Position numbers and translations under genes: made by a program
Part shown: positions 1 through 45,121 of the stretch, one piece after another
How the letters are laid out: the number at the start of each line of letters is the position of its first letter
Numbering within the stretch: the stretch's first letter is position 1
Notes under the pieces: generated by a model
Databases searched by the model: none
The model's input: the letters and a program-made list of their open reading frames with translations, nothing else
Told to the model about the DNA's origin: nothing
From: Pogona vitticeps
Taxonomy: Eukaryota > Chordata > Lepidosauria > Squamata > Agamidae
Direction of reading: 5' to 3'
NCBI RefSeq assembly: GCF_051106095.1
Contig: NC_135787.1
Location: 177,892,501 to 177,956,500, forward strand
Length of the DNA stretch: 64,000 nucleotides

Positions 1-189
1 GGGTAGAAAGAGAGGAGACAGCTTTGTCTTTAGGAGGTGATAACCAATTACAGTATTCCTTCAAAGCTGCTGTGTTTACACAATCAGGACACAAGTGGAG
101 GACATTGTTTCCTCCTGATGACCAGTTACCAGACAAAAGAAAGCCCATCAGTCACTTGCAAAGCTGCAAATGGATGTCCTTTACTGCTC

Positions 190-526
190 TGGGATATGGT
201 GTCGCTGTGGGTTAAACTGCTGAAGCCTCTGTGCTGCTATGTCAGAAGACCTGCAGTCGTAACATCGAATCCCCCGTCGCTTGTCCCAACTCCCGCCAAC
301 CTAGCGGTTCAAAAGCATGCAAAATGCAAAAATGCGAGTAGATAAATAGGTACCACCTCGGTGGGAAGGGAAATGGTGTTCCGTGTCTAGTCACGCTGGC
401 CATGTGACCACGGCGGATTGTCTGCAGACAAAACGCTATCTCTATGGGTTGGAAACGGAGATGAGCACCCCTGCCTAGAGTTGGACACGACTGGACAAAT
501 TGTCAAGGGGAACCTTTACCTTTACC
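190..526 (+). repeat. tRNA-derived SINE with ACCTTT tail (copy 1)
   Basis: The head looks like a tRNA promoter, followed by a body that includes a 'gttggacacgactggacaaa' stretch and a tail built on AACCTTTACCTTTACC. A 9-bp direct repeat TTACTGCTC lies at 181-189 and again at 527-535, so the insertion is complete. Two related copies lie at 14682-15032 and about 62065-62251. The family name is not asserted. Confidence 0.8.
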
Positions 527-535
527 TTACTGCTC

Positions 536-1475
536 AAGGCAGCTTTACCTATTGAAGAGGAATATAGAGCATGTTTCTTAGAAAGCTGTGACAAATCATA
601 CCCAGAAAAAGCAGGCAATTTTATAGTCTTCATTTCCTCTATGTTCATCTTCTAATAATCCTAAGAATTATGTTGATCCAAAACTTAGAAAAGTTAGTTT
701 GGAGGCACCAGCTGCACAAATTGAGAGAATGCTGGAAGTTGTAATAAAAAAGTAACTTTTCCAAGTTTTATATTGAATAAATTCCATAAATATGTCTCTA
801 AATTAGAAGCGTTCAAGCCTACTCTATGTGACTGCTTTAATACTCTATTAATCTCATATTATTGGGTCAATTAAGGGTGCAACTACACCAGAAAAATGCA
901 GGAAATGCTACAGGTTTTGGGTGAACTAGTTCACATGTTTTCCATTGACCACATGATGGAATGGGAAATGTAAATCACTCCAGAGTACCCTCCCCCCAAA
1001 CCATAGTTCCCCCCTCTGCTGCAATGGATCCATTGATTCAGGCATAGGATCATCTGAACTGAAAAGCCACCATGTCAGCACACACTCAGTGAATGGTGAG
1101 CTAAGTCTATTCAGAAAACCTTTTTCTTTTGATAGCTAACAAGAAGAAGAAAAGACAGCAGGAAAGCCTTGTTTACAGCTTATTAGGTAGTTCCCTTGTA
1201 ACCATTCATCCTACAAAGCTGCAAAGAAGCTGCAAACAAGGCTTCCATCCTATCTTCCTGAGTGGCCACTGAAGCAGCCCTGGAGCAGCCCTGACCCCAG
1301 TGCAACTTCAGGGAGAGTGAATTGTCATTTTCCTCACCATGTACTCTGAAGTTCTGAAAGGAAAGTATGAAGATGCTCTTAGAGTGGTGTCAAGGAATTG
1401 TTACCATTTTGCCACTACTCTCAACATTTTAACAGAGAATATCCAAAGATGCTCAAAGTCTGTTAAGCCTTCTTT
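536..1475. other. No gene seen; weak inverted repeat
   Basis: AT-rich sequence without coding potential that I can support. GGAAAGCCTTGTTTACAGCT near 1161 is echoed in inverted form near 1228-1246 with about one mismatch, so the region could form a stem with a loop of roughly 50 bases. Confidence 0.5.
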
Positions 1476-1477
1476 TG

Positions 1478-1625
1478 GGCATATAATAATCATCTTAGAA
1501 CTGCAGAGCTGGAAGGGATGCTATGGATTATTGAGTCCAGCCTCTGTCAAGGAGGCACAGTGGGAAATTGACCTCCCAACCTCTGTGGTTCTTCAGCCAA
1601 ATACCCGGACCACTGAGCTGTATAG
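1478..1625 (-). repeat. SINE fragment, minus strand
   Basis: The sequence runs from 'cttagaactgcagagctgga' to 'accactgagctgtat'. The latter is the reverse complement of a tRNA-like 'agctcagtggt' A box. A short related piece lies at about 41606-41670. Confidence 0.6.
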
Positions 1626-1957
1626 CAGTTCTATAGAGTATGGAGTTTAGCAATGTACTTTTAAAACATTATGCATTCCTGTTATTTGTTACAATCTTTT
1701 TTTAAAAAAAAAAGAAATGCATTGCCATTTCTTATTACATTTAAAAAGCCACTCATTGCCTTTTTCGTTGCTCTTCTTTATGGCTTAGACGGGGGAATGC
1801 CATACAGCTTGAAAAATTCCTATCCACCTGCCTTTTAGAAAATGTTCTAAATAGTAATAAGCAGATAATATTTGTTAAAACAGTAAGGTGACATCCAGGT
1901 AACATAGTCCTTGAAATGCAGCTTTGTTATACATCTTGTTGTCTCCCCCGAAAACAA

Positions 1958-2036
1958 ATGTATTTATTTTTAACCTGTTGTGACCAAGATCTGAAAGGGA
2001 TACTATGTTTTGCAGCCATCTGGAGTTTGGATACAG
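1958..2036 (+). CDS. Candidate first (signal-peptide) exon of ovochymase
   Basis: An ATG at 1958 opens a reading frame that starts MYLFLTCC and ends in a hydrophobic stretch, GILCFAAIWSLDT. It is followed by a strong donor, G|gtaagg. The exon leaves one base of a codon, which is exactly the phase needed by the first certain exon at 5238, giving ...LDT-GVECGR. The hydrophobic core is interrupted by DQDLKG, which is unusual for a signal peptide. The evidence is therefore only phase, donor and hydrophobicity. The true first exon could lie outside the window. Confidence 0.25.
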
Positions 2037-2309
2037 GTAAGGCGATGGATATGGAAGAATTGCTGCCGTCATCTCAACCCAGGAGGCAGATGCTTCATCA
2101 TCTTGCTGCTTTGGAATCATTGGACTTTGCAAACCTGGACTCTGGTAACATTTTCTTTCCTTACATTATGTTTTGGTTGCTGTCTCCCCCCCCCCCACCC
2201 CCCAAATATAGAATGTTAGTGAAGGTGGATAATTTTTCAAAACCACAACATCCTGATGTGACTTTTAAAGGGGCTGCAAGGACCCACTTCTCAACTTACT
2301 CGACAAGAA

Positions 2310-2527
<218 letters not shown>

Positions 2528-2530
<3 letters not shown>

Positions 2531-2600
2531 TTGATTTATTTGATTTATACCCCGCCCATCTGGTCTAAAAGACCACTCTAGGTGGCTTGTTGTGATTTGT
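2528..2600 (-). repeat. L2/CR1-type LINE 3' end stub
   Basis: 'gatttataccccgcccatct' followed by 'ctaggtggctt' matches, in the same orientation, the left end of the better-preserved LINE at 57840-58344, whose coding remnant reads on the minus strand. Confidence 0.6.
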
Positions 2601-2695
2601 TTTTTGTTTGTTTGTTTAAAAAAACAATTCATAAGAAAGATGCCCAATCCCACTTGATTTCAGTGGGAAGCCTCGCCTATAACTTAATTATTAAA

Positions 2696-2935
2696 GAGTG
2701 GTGCACTGGTTAAACTGCAGTAATGTAGTCAAAGCTCTGCTCTCAACCCGGATTCAATCCCAGATAGCTGTCTCAAGGTTGACGGAGGTTTCCATCCTTC
2801 TGACGTCTGTAAAAGGAGTCCCCAGCTCACAAGGGGCAGCAATGTGTAGCCTGCATAATTAAATTGTAAACCACCCAGAGAGTGCTTTAAATGCTATAGG
2901 GTAGTATATAAACAGCATATTTTGCTTTTGCTTTG
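2696..2935 (+). repeat. tRNA-derived SINE, Sauria-like (copy 1)
   Basis: It shares head, centre ('caatgtgtagcctgcataat') and end ('ttgtaaaccacccagagagt') with the cleaner copy at 62766-63015. The order of parts agrees with tRNA-derived SINEs of squamates. The exact family name is inferred. Confidence 0.75.
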
Positions 2936-2944
2936 CTTTATTAA

Positions 2945-4440
2945 ATGCCTCATGTGCAGAGGCCCTCACCTTGCTTTTTGCTAGTTCTTCTTGGTCTCCA
3001 GGCACAGAATCCACATTCAATAACTACCTTAATAGGATTAGGGGCATTCTGGAGACAACAACAGAGGTGCGCGGATGTATTCCATTGACTTAAAACTTTT
3101 CTGAACAGTTTGGAAAGGGAAGACACTGATAGGAAGTCAGAACTAATCTTTTTTCTTTTTTCTTGTCCTGCTCTGCGGAGTCCCATCCTGGTTTGGAGGT
3201 GGGTAGGCTGTAGCTACTAATAGAGGCCACTTCTTTTTAGTGTCTCTTTCATTAAATACCCTAGTCAATGTAGTGTATTAGACAAGAACTTGGGAGATAC
3301 AGTTTCAAGATCCCACTTGGCCATGAAATTCAATGGCTGAAATCCTGTTGCACAGCATAGTAGGTGACAATTAGAATAGTGATTTGGTTAGTCAACTCCT
3401 CCATAAATTCCATCAATTCAAAGGGGCTACCCTTGTTGTCACTTACTACGTTAAGTGACAAGATATCAGCCATTGGGTTATCTTGGATGTTGCCCTTCTG
3501 CCTCCAGGAGCTGATCCCTTGCTGTTTCTATTTTCATCCCTGTAGAAAAAAATATTCTTTGAAAAAAAAAAGAATATGGCAAGGTGTTCCTGGTGTGACC
3601 AATTGATGAGTCATCTAGAACTGTTCTCTGATGGCTACTGCCCTGTGCCTTTATTCATCAGTAGGCTCAATATATAATGATCTCTTTCAGGGCTTTGAAA
3701 CATTAGACTTTGGGGCTAGAATCCCCAATACCATCATTGTGGCCTCGCTGGTGTAGGATTCTGATAGTTTTAGTCCCTGTAAGCCACTTTTCCGAGTGCT
3801 CCTCTCTTTCTGATCTTCTGTATTCAAGAGTGAACACAGTGACAGATATCTCCATTAGTGTTTCTTGAAGGTCTATGAATATTTATCGTTAGCCTCCCAC
3901 AGTATTCATTGCTTATTCTCAAGGCATACTGACTCTGCTAGAAAATCTGCTCAGATGGACAAATCAGATTTTTAAAGAAACCACCAGGTTACCAACAGTG
4001 GTCATAAGGCAAAGGGAATAGAATTAAATTACTTTTGCCTCTAGTGGTTTTTTGAGGGAGACATGGTTAAATATAGAGGATTGTGCTTGGAATAAATAAC
4101 AAAGCTGGGCAACAGTTGCTGTAGGAAGCTGCCTTCTGCCAGAAGAGACTTTTTCTCCGTCTTTCACAGTACTGTCTATTCCAGTGGCTGTTCACCGTTG
4201 TTCATCCAGATGTTCTTAACGATAACTCTCAGATCTGTTGACCACTGGCCGTGCATGCTAGGCCTTCTGGAAGTTGACACCCAAAACATCTAATGAGATG
4301 TTGGGAACTGCTGACACATTCCAACCACCAGCAGCTATGTGGGGCAGGGATTGCAATGAGTGTCTTGGAGCAAGAGCTGTAAGGATAAGTTTGATCCTTA
4401 AAACAATATGTTGGTAGCTTACTTCCATGGCACCATTCTC
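2945..4440. other. No gene seen
   Basis: AT-rich upstream or intronic sequence. I found neither a convincing exon nor a recognisable repeat. Confidence 0.5.
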
Positions 4441-4452
4441 AATCCTTTATCT

Positions 4453-4590
4453 CAGTGGTTCTCAAACTTGGGTAACCCAGATGTTCTTGGACTGCAGTTC
4501 CCAGAAGCCTTGACCTAAAGCTGTGGTGGCCAGGGTTTCCAGGAGCTGCAGTTCAAGAACAGCTGGGCTAGCCAAACTTGGGAACCACTA
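4453..4590. mobile_element. Palindromic hAT-type MITE with 8-bp TSD
   Basis: The left half begins CAGTGGTTCTCAAACTTGGG and the right half ends with its near inverse, CCCAAGTTTGGCTAG-like bases and AACCACTA. The two halves are inverted along nearly their whole length. Perfect 8-bp direct repeats CTTTATCT flank it at 4445-4452 and 4591-4598. An 8-bp duplication is the hallmark of hAT elements. Related copies lie at 26157, 30105 and 50132. Confidence 0.85.
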
Positions 4591-4671
4591 CTTTATCTAA
4601 TCAAGAACTTTCCAGGGGAAAGAGCTGCATAGTTTTCTTTACACTGTTGCATGACTTAAAGATGGTAGGTA

Positions 4672-5104
4672 CAATGGTGCCTCGCTTGACAATGTTAATT
4701 CGTTCCAGCGAAATCGCTGTAGAGCGAAAACATCGTCAAACGAAATAAAAACCCCCAAATGCATTGAAACCCGGTTAATGTGTTCCAGTGGGCTGAATTC
4801 CTGCTCGTCCAGCGAAGATCCTCCATACAGCGGCCATTTTCAGTGCCTGTAAAGCAAGGAATCTGTCCTAGAAAACAGCGGGGAGGCATTTTTTTCAGCC
4901 GGTGGCCATTTTGAAACCCAACGATCAGCTGTTTGCTGATAATCGTAAAGCAAAAACTCGGTTCCTGAAACAGGGAACCGATCAACGTGAAGCGAAATTT
5001 CCCCATTTAAAACATTGTTTTGCGATTGCAAAACCACTCACAAAAACGTTGACGTAATGCGGATTCATCGTAGAGCGGGGTAATCATCCAGCATGGCACG
5101 ACTG
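4672..5104. mobile_element. TA-flanked MITE, family A (copy 1)
   Basis: The element starts CAATGGTGCCTCGCTTGACA and ends with a diverged inverted form, GGCACGACTG, between TA dinucleotides. It shares termini and interior ('cagcggccatttt', 'aaaacat') with copies at 43125-44796 and 55091-55513. TA duplication plus these ends suggests the Tc1/mariner-pogo superfamily. Confidence 0.75.
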
Positions 5105-5237
5105 TACCTCGACTGTATGTGTGTACTTCATGCCTAATGAGGGTTGCTTAGAAGCAAGGCCTGCTAACCTGTGGGCTTACTCCCTCGAATGAATGCAGAG
5201 AATGTCTGTTTTGGAGCCTCACATGTGCTTCTCACAG

Positions 5238-38577
<33,340 letters not shown>

Positions 38578-39068
38578 GTAAGTCAAAGCTGTACATGTGC
38601 TCTTTCTTCCGTAGAACCCACATTCTTTCTGTAAGTTCTCTGTTCATTAGTACAAGTTTGCAGTACAACGTTTCTGGCAGTGAAAGATTGGTCAGCTACA
38701 TGCTCTTGTCCAGAGCACACCCCAGTGTCCTCACACTGCTTTCTCACTCTTCAAGAAGGCTCCTTCTATTGCCCCTGTATTAGCTATGCATATATTTAAA
38801 TGATTCATGGGCAGCCTTTTAGAGTATCATCCTCACAAGGTGATATGTACAACGAGGCAGATAAAAATAGGTCACATTCTGAAACATCCAGTGGGTGTTC
38901 TTTAGTTCCTGCTGCCGAATGGTAGTGTGACAATATTTCAATCTTGGTTTGTCATCCAAATTATGCGCATGCTCATCCAGCACAGGCGCACCCCTGGCTA
39001 AGGTGTTGTTTTACCCATTGGAAAGAAAGAGACAACGTGTCAGAAGACTAACTATACATTGTACTGGT

Positions 39069-39070
39069 AT

Positions 39071-39129
<59 letters not shown>

Positions 39130-39131
39130 TT
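39069..39131. repeat. (TTTA)n microsatellite
   Basis: About 15 TTTA units in a row. Confidence 0.9.
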
Positions 39132-40932
39132 GGTAAAAAATAAATCCATCCACGGACCCTTTATGGTGCCATGAACTGGCATCTTGTTGGGGGATACAGT
39201 GGCCGCATCATCGTCGGTCACAACAAAGCAGTGGGTTCTGTGATCATTCACTTCCACCTCTGTTTTTGCCATTCACACTTCCAGTCTGCATGAATGTCTC
39301 ACTTCCCATCAGGGATGGGGGCTTGTGAGGCGCAACTCACAGTTGAATCCAACTTGAGTTGCACCGGTGACTTGACTAGGACTTGCCTTTTTTTTCCCCA
39401 AAAACTTGGATCAAAGCAAGAACTGACTCCACTTGAGACTTGGACCCATTTTTCTGAGTCACGTTGTCGAGTCTCTATTAGGGACAGGCCTCCCTACCTG
39501 CTCCTGCCACTGCTACCACTGCTGCCATCCTTGGAGGCAGCAGGCCCTGCTTCCCTTTCAGGGGCCGGCGGCTGTCTCCGCCCGCCCACCCACCCGCCAA
39601 TCAGCTGATAGTTTGGTGCATGTGCAGAGGCAGGAGCTGGCCTGGGGAAGGGAAGTTGGCAGCAGCTCTTCAAGGATCCATGAGGTGCCACAGATTGAAC
39701 CTGGGATCTCTACACAGCCAATGCTGTGAAAAGGTGCAGTCTTATATATTTTCACAGGAAACCAAACACCTGATGTGTCTCACTCCTGGGAGAGCTAAAG
39801 TGCACATAACCATATTTTCTCTCTCTATCCTTTTATAGTTCTTGCTTTTGCTTTCTTGCTCCCTGTTTTCCTAGAACAGAATAGATGAACGAATATCCAA
39901 GCTCGAAAAATCACCAAATGCATCTGGACACCTACTGATTGTTGATTAGATGCTTCCTGCACTACTGAAAAGCATTGCCTTTTGGGACCTAAAGCCAGGG
40001 TGAACTTGTCCTAAGAAATGCAGTGCCCCTTGGCACATCTCCAACTACGACTCTGCGCAGAGCCAGCCCTACCACTAGGCAGAGTGAGGAAATTGCCTTA
40101 GCAGAAGATGCTGCTGGGGCAGAGCAGCAATCCACAGCTTTGCTTTTGCCCAGGAATGATATTAATGAGGAATTCTGTATTTTTAAAAAAATCCCAAAGG
40201 CCAGCACTCTTCTGTCACCAGTGATTAAAAAGATTCAAGTCCAGACAGCTTTTATAGGTAAAATGGGGCAGAGGCCTTTGTATTAGGTAGCAAAATGTAT
40301 GATCTCAGCTGTGAGAGTGTGGAGATCCCTCTCCTCACACCTTTGAGATAACCATATACATTAGAATTTAGCAGTTCTATAAAGACAGCCAATGTTTTTC
40401 ATATGTACAGCAAAACCCAGTACATAGTGTTCCTCAACGAACCATGGGAAAATGGCCATTGTCTGAAATATGTGTAAAGGCATGTACCTTTCCTACTTTC
40501 AGCAAAGGTACCATAAAACAGTAAAACAAAACTCAGACTTCTTCCTCAAGGAATTTCAAAGGATTATTACTTAGAAAGTAATTTCAAAGGAACCTCCTGG
40601 GAAAGAAAGTTCAAAGAAATACCAATATAAATTGCTCCTTTTATGGTCCATTGTGTGTTTCCTATATAGCTGTTACTATTTTTGGTTCTGTGGAATGTCT
40701 TTGCATGCATTGAGGTTGTGTATATGGCTTTCTCTGCTGGACAGCATGAATAAACATTTTCCTAAACCATCAATACAACTCGTTAGAAATTCTTAAGTGC
40801 CATATTCTCCACAATAGTGGCAAGAGGCAATGCACAGCTTTAGATCTTGATATGTTCCATTGACTCATGAAATGAGGGCATGCGTGCCAAAGCATTTATG
40901 GAATAATTAACAACAATAACTTCTGATTCCAG
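39132..40932. other. No gene seen; repeat fragments
   Basis: A GC-rich piece at about 39470-39720 is of unknown origin. 'agccctaccactaggcagag' at about 40061-40080 recalls the interior of hAT-type elements. An AATAAA at about 40748 could serve as a poly(A) signal, but no transcript end can be proven. Confidence 0.4.
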
Positions 40933-41153
40933 GAAAATGTGGCATTCCATTGCAGGATCCATTCCTTGTGGGGGAATTTCCTGGAAAAGACTCAGGGGGG
41001 AGAGCAGGGCAAGTTGAGAGCGGCTGGGGGCAACTTGGCCATTCCAGGCTCTTGGCCGTGGCTTGTGAGCCTGCAATTTGAGAGCCACCACTTCTGTGCA
41101 GGAGTCTTGATTGATGAAAGTTGGGTCTTGACAGGTGGCTACTGCCATATCAG
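40933..41153 (+). pseudogene. OVCH1: Decayed first exon of a third ovochymase protease domain
   Basis: Splice sites 'ctgattccag' and gtgggc enclose a copy of the protease 2 start exon. One frame reads KCGIPLQDPFLVGEF. A different frame reads GGNLAIPGSWPWLVSLQFES, then HHFCAGVLIDESWVLTGGYC. The catalytic TAAHC has become TGGYC, so the essential His is Tyr. No single frame joins the two halves. Splicing from the last CUB4 exon creates TGA at the junction. No partner exons with DIAL or GDSGG follow. It is a relic of a three-protease ancestor, as known from frog ovochymase. Confidence 0.8.
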
Positions 41154-41603
41154 GTGGGCACAAACAAGTGTTGCTTCTCTACAAACCACAGAACCGTAAG
41201 TCTAAGAATGTTTGCTGCCTTTTCATTTTGAAATTAAGGATCAAACTCCGTGAGAGGTTCAATTTGCCTTTAGACTACAGTATAATAGTACAGTTTTATG
41301 ATTTGGATAAAAGAATGGATAACACTAGAAAATCAAAGGCTTCTGAAATTTGAAGGTCAATTTGAAGGGTTGGCATGCATATGTATGATATGGTAAAGTT
41401 AAAGAAGAGACACACTCCTCAGAACATATTGTGAGAAAAGCTTTATATTTAATATGGCAAAAATTTCAAGCGCAACCCTACAAGAAAATTCCAATATTGG
41501 TAGCTGCAGTAGAGGCCTGAGCAGGATGAAGAAATGGGCACTAAGGCAAAGCTTTTGACTGCAGGATGGGATGCAATTGAAGTATTGGAGAAGGTATTAT
41601 CTT

Positions 41604-41975
41604 AGAATAATCTTAGAACTGCAGAGCTGGAAGGGGCCCTATGGATCACTGAGCCCCCCCCCGTCAACAGACTATAAGTTTGGATGTAACAAGTTACAAG
41701 TAATATGTGCATGTTAGGTGCCATCAAGTCATGCTCAACATAGGGTGACCTTTCTAGGGTTTGCAAGGAATATATTTAAGCAACATTTTTATCATTGCCA
41801 TCTGCCCCATAAGCAGGAATAGGGACATTTTGGAGGGTGTTCATTCATAGCATTGCCATAAGTCAGAGATGATTTGGCGGTACATAACAGCAACAAATAT
41901 CTCACATACTAAGCAGGGATTTGAACTTAGGTCTCTTTAGTCTGACACGTTATCCATTAAATTATACCCGCTCTT
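41604..41975 (-). repeat. SINE fragments, minus strand
   Basis: 41606-41670 matches the SINE at 1478-1625 ('cttagaactgcagagctgga'). 41704-41970 is a reverse copy of the 8947 family, from 'gtgccatcaagtcatgctca' to 'ggatttgaacttaggtctct' and 'tatccattaaattatac'. Confidence 0.6.
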
Positions 41976-42687
41976 TTTAAGTAAGAGATTTTTAAAGTCA
42001 TTCTTGTATCATTTATGTCATTCTTGTACCATTCCTAAGAGATTTGGATTCCTAACAAGAAGCTTGTCACTGCACTGTTTGGCTGCACTCGGGTGAAGCT
42101 CCTGAGGAATGCCGAAAACCGACCAGCTTGGCACCCTTAAGGGACAACAAGGGTGGAGGAAGAGCTAGGAGAAGTTCTTCTGGACCGAACGTGGGCATCG
42201 GAGGAAGAATTGAGGGGCGGCGGCCTGTCTTTTTTCCCTCTGAAGAGATCCACGAGGCACAAGCTGGAACGGAAAGCGCCATCTTGGTGACAAAAAGCAG
42301 TGAGTACTCCGGAATGTCCGAGGAAAGAGGAGAGCTGATGATTGCAGTTAAAAATGGACAATAATAAATAAAACTTGGAGCCTTTTAAGCTAACGAACTG
42401 ATAAAAGAGATAAGACCGAAAGAAAGCTTAGAAGCGGCAAATCTTTTGAAGCACGGTCCTATCTTAATGAACTAGCCTAAAAGCGAAACTAACTCTGGTC
42501 GGACCGTGCCAGGGTCAGAAAAATAAGACTGTGCCTGGGAATTGCTGATGAACTAAATAATTGTGGACTGATCCTGTTTGACTGTGGCAAAGTACTTGAC
42601 AGAACTTTTAATAACAGATCGAGTACCGAAGCTTTGAGACGACATGTTATCTCTGTGGGGGGAAAATTCCCCCCCCGCCTCATACTT

Positions 42688-42945
42688 TGTTAAGTGGATT
42701 TACAATGTACAATCTACTCTGCTAGATAGACTGTGTATGGGGAGCAGACGACACCTACTGGAGGAAAGCAGAATATCATTGCCAGGTTTATTTCTACGGA
42801 GAGAAAATCCCCCCCCTTGCTTTGTCTGCTGAAAGGAGAAGCTGTTGTTAAGTGGATGCACAATGTATTGAACTGGATAGACTGTGCGTGAGGAGAGGAA
42901 GACACCTACTGGAGGAAAGCAGAATATTATTGGCAGATTTTATAT
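42688..42945 (+). repeat. Two tandem units in the L1 5' region
   Basis: Two diverged copies of about 100 bases each carry 'gttaagtgga', 'tagactgtg' and 'gacacctactggaggaaagc' followed by 'agaatat'. They lie at about 42690-42790 and 42848-42940. Such monomers act as promoter units in some L1 families; that role is only inferred here. Confidence 0.75.
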
Positions 42946-43124
42946 ATATAATTGACTTTGGAGCTTTTTTCCCTTTTCTTCAGAGATTTTGCAACAAGAA
43001 CGAAACTGAACTGTGGAAATATTGAGGTGGGAAAGGCAAGATCTCTTTTCTTCCTTTCTTTGTTTCTTCTTCTTATCCTTTTCTACTAATCTGGTTCTGG
43101 AAAGAACAGTAGAAGTTGGAAATA

Positions 43125-43439
43125 CAGTGGTGCCCCGCATAGCGACGTTAATCCGTTCCGGATTAATCGTCGCTATGTGGAAACATCGCTAAACGGAACG
43201 GAAAACCCCATAGAAACGCATTAAACTGAGTTTAATGCGTTCCTATAGGGCCCTAAACTCACCGTTCTGCGATGTTCCTCCATAGCGCCGCCATTTTCGC
43301 TGCCCTCGGTAAGCGAGGGCAGCAGAAATGGTTGCAGCGGCCATTTTGGAACCGCCGATCAGCTGTGTGAAAATGGGGCCTTTGGGAGACCAAAGCCCCC
43401 ATTTTTACACAGCCGGAGTGCTCGCGGCGAAAATGCCGC

Positions 43440-43507
<68 letters not shown>

Positions 43508-44796
43508 CACAAACATAACCCCCCACCCTCCAAAACCCACACAGAAAATTTTAAAAAAAGGACTTACCGTCCGAAGCCTCCCGGCGCTCTGCTGGCTCCG
43601 TGCGGCGGGGGGCGAGCGACCAGGGCCCCGGCCTGCTCTAGCCCCAGCCCTCCGCTGGTTCTGTGTGACCGGGGGCGAGCGGCCAGGGCCTCGGCCTGCT
43701 CTAGCCACCCGGCCCTCCGCTGCCTTTGGAGCTTTCAAAGGGCTTCCTCTAATGTCGGGGAAAGCCCTTTGAAACCTCTGAAGGCACCGATCGTGGCGGC
43801 GAGGACCCCCAGGGAGGTCTCCCATGGTGGCATGCAAGCCCTGGGAGACCTCCCTGGGGGTCCCCACCGCCACAATGGGTGGCCTCGGAGCTATCTGAAG
43901 CCAAAAAGGCAGTGAGAAAATGCGGGAAGTTCGAACTTCCCGCGTTTTCTCCCTACCTTTTTGGCTTCAGAAGCAAGCCGGGGAATCGTTGCAAACAACG
44001 CTGGGTCCCCCTCGCGCTGGGATGAGCTCATCCCAGCCCGAAGAGGACCCATCATTGCTTGCAAGGAGGGAGACGATTCCTCCCTGCCTGGCTGGCTTGC
44101 TTTTCCAAAGGAGAAGCAAGCCCGCGGCCAGAGAGGAATCGTCTCCCTCCTTGCAAGCAAAGTTGAGTCCTCTTCGCGCTGGGATGAGCTCATCCCAGCG
44201 CAAGGGGGACCCAGCGTTTTTTTGCAAGGATTTCCCCCCTTGCTTCTGAAGCCAAAAAGGTAGGGAGAAATGCACTTTCTCCGTGCCTTTTTGGCTTCAG
44301 AAGCAAGGGGGGGAATCCTTGCAAGCAACCATGGGTCCTCTTCGGGCTGGGATGAGCTCATCCCAGCGCAAAGAGGACTCAACTTTGCTTGCAAGGAGGG
44401 AGACGATTCCTCTCTGGCCGCGGGCTTGCTTCTCCTTTGGAAAAGCAAGCCAGCCAGGCAGGGAGGAATCGTCTCCCTCCTTGCAAGCAAGGAGCAAATG
44501 TCGGCCGGCCGGCCGGCCGGCCGGCGCTTCAGAGCGGCCGCGGGAGAGACCTCGCCCGCGGCCGCTCCGACACGCCCGCCCTGAAAATGCCGGCCGGCCG
44601 GCGCTTCAGAGCGGCCGCGGGAGAGACCTCGCCTGCGGCCGCTCCGATGCACTCACTGGGGGCCTATGGGGAAAAATCGCAAAGCAATTTTTCCCCATAG
44701 GAAACATCGGTATGCGATCACATTTGCGATCGCCAAATCCGCATCGGTATGCGGATTCTTCGTTAAACGGGGCGCTCGTTGTGCGAGGCACCACTG
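43125..44796. mobile_element. Long TA-flanked DNA transposon, family A (copy 2)
   Basis: It runs from TA-CAGTGGTGCCCCGCATAGCG to GTGCGAGGCACCACTG-TA, with the same ends as the 0.43 kb copies at 4672 and 55091. The 1.67 kb interior has a (CA)n run at 43444-43503, CpG-rich segments, and from about 43890 to 44490 four alternating inverted arms of about 165 bases that each hold 'gggatgagctcatccca'. No transposase is visible, so it is non-autonomous. It lies within the L1 5' region. Confidence 0.85.
44503..44652. repeat. GGCC-rich tandem unit in the transposon
   Basis: A CCGG run at 44505-44524 and a unit starting 'ggcgcttcagagcggccgcg' occur twice (about 44522 and 44599), each followed by 'ggagagacctcgcc'. 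Each unit holds its own inverted 'gcggccgc' pair. Confidence 0.8.
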
Positions 44797-45121
44797 TACC
44801 GGAAGATTGCCTTTTATCTGGGTGAGGCTGCATACGGTTTGAATTCCCTGCTGTTAGCGCATCCAACTGTTTGGTTAAAAACCCCTGGGACACTAGAACT
44901 CTCCACGATATTAACTCTTGGGCTTTTGGGGTTCTACGGAGCCTGGATTTTCACAGAAGGACTTGGTGGACAATTCAAGAGATGTGGTATATGGAAGTTG
45001 AAATTTAAAGTGTCAATTTTTTTTAAAAAAACTGTGATATATATTGCAATATTGGGCAAAGATTTGGGAAGGTTAAGGGGAGGTGGTTGATAGTAGGTTT
45101 GGAATTTGGGTTGATTTCATA

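Noticed and set aside
1339-1650. 103-codon plus-strand open frame
   Set aside because: Its second half is a minus-strand SINE and it has no splice context or recognisable product.
43259-43873. 204-codon minus-strand open frame with a (CV)n run
   Set aside because: It crosses the (CA)n microsatellite and GC-rich transposon interior and has no domain.
43891-44652. 253-codon minus-strand open frame and its plus-strand mirror frames
   Set aside because: Both strands are open because the DNA is built of inverted arms inside a non-autonomous transposon. The 'proteins' are translations of the palindromes.
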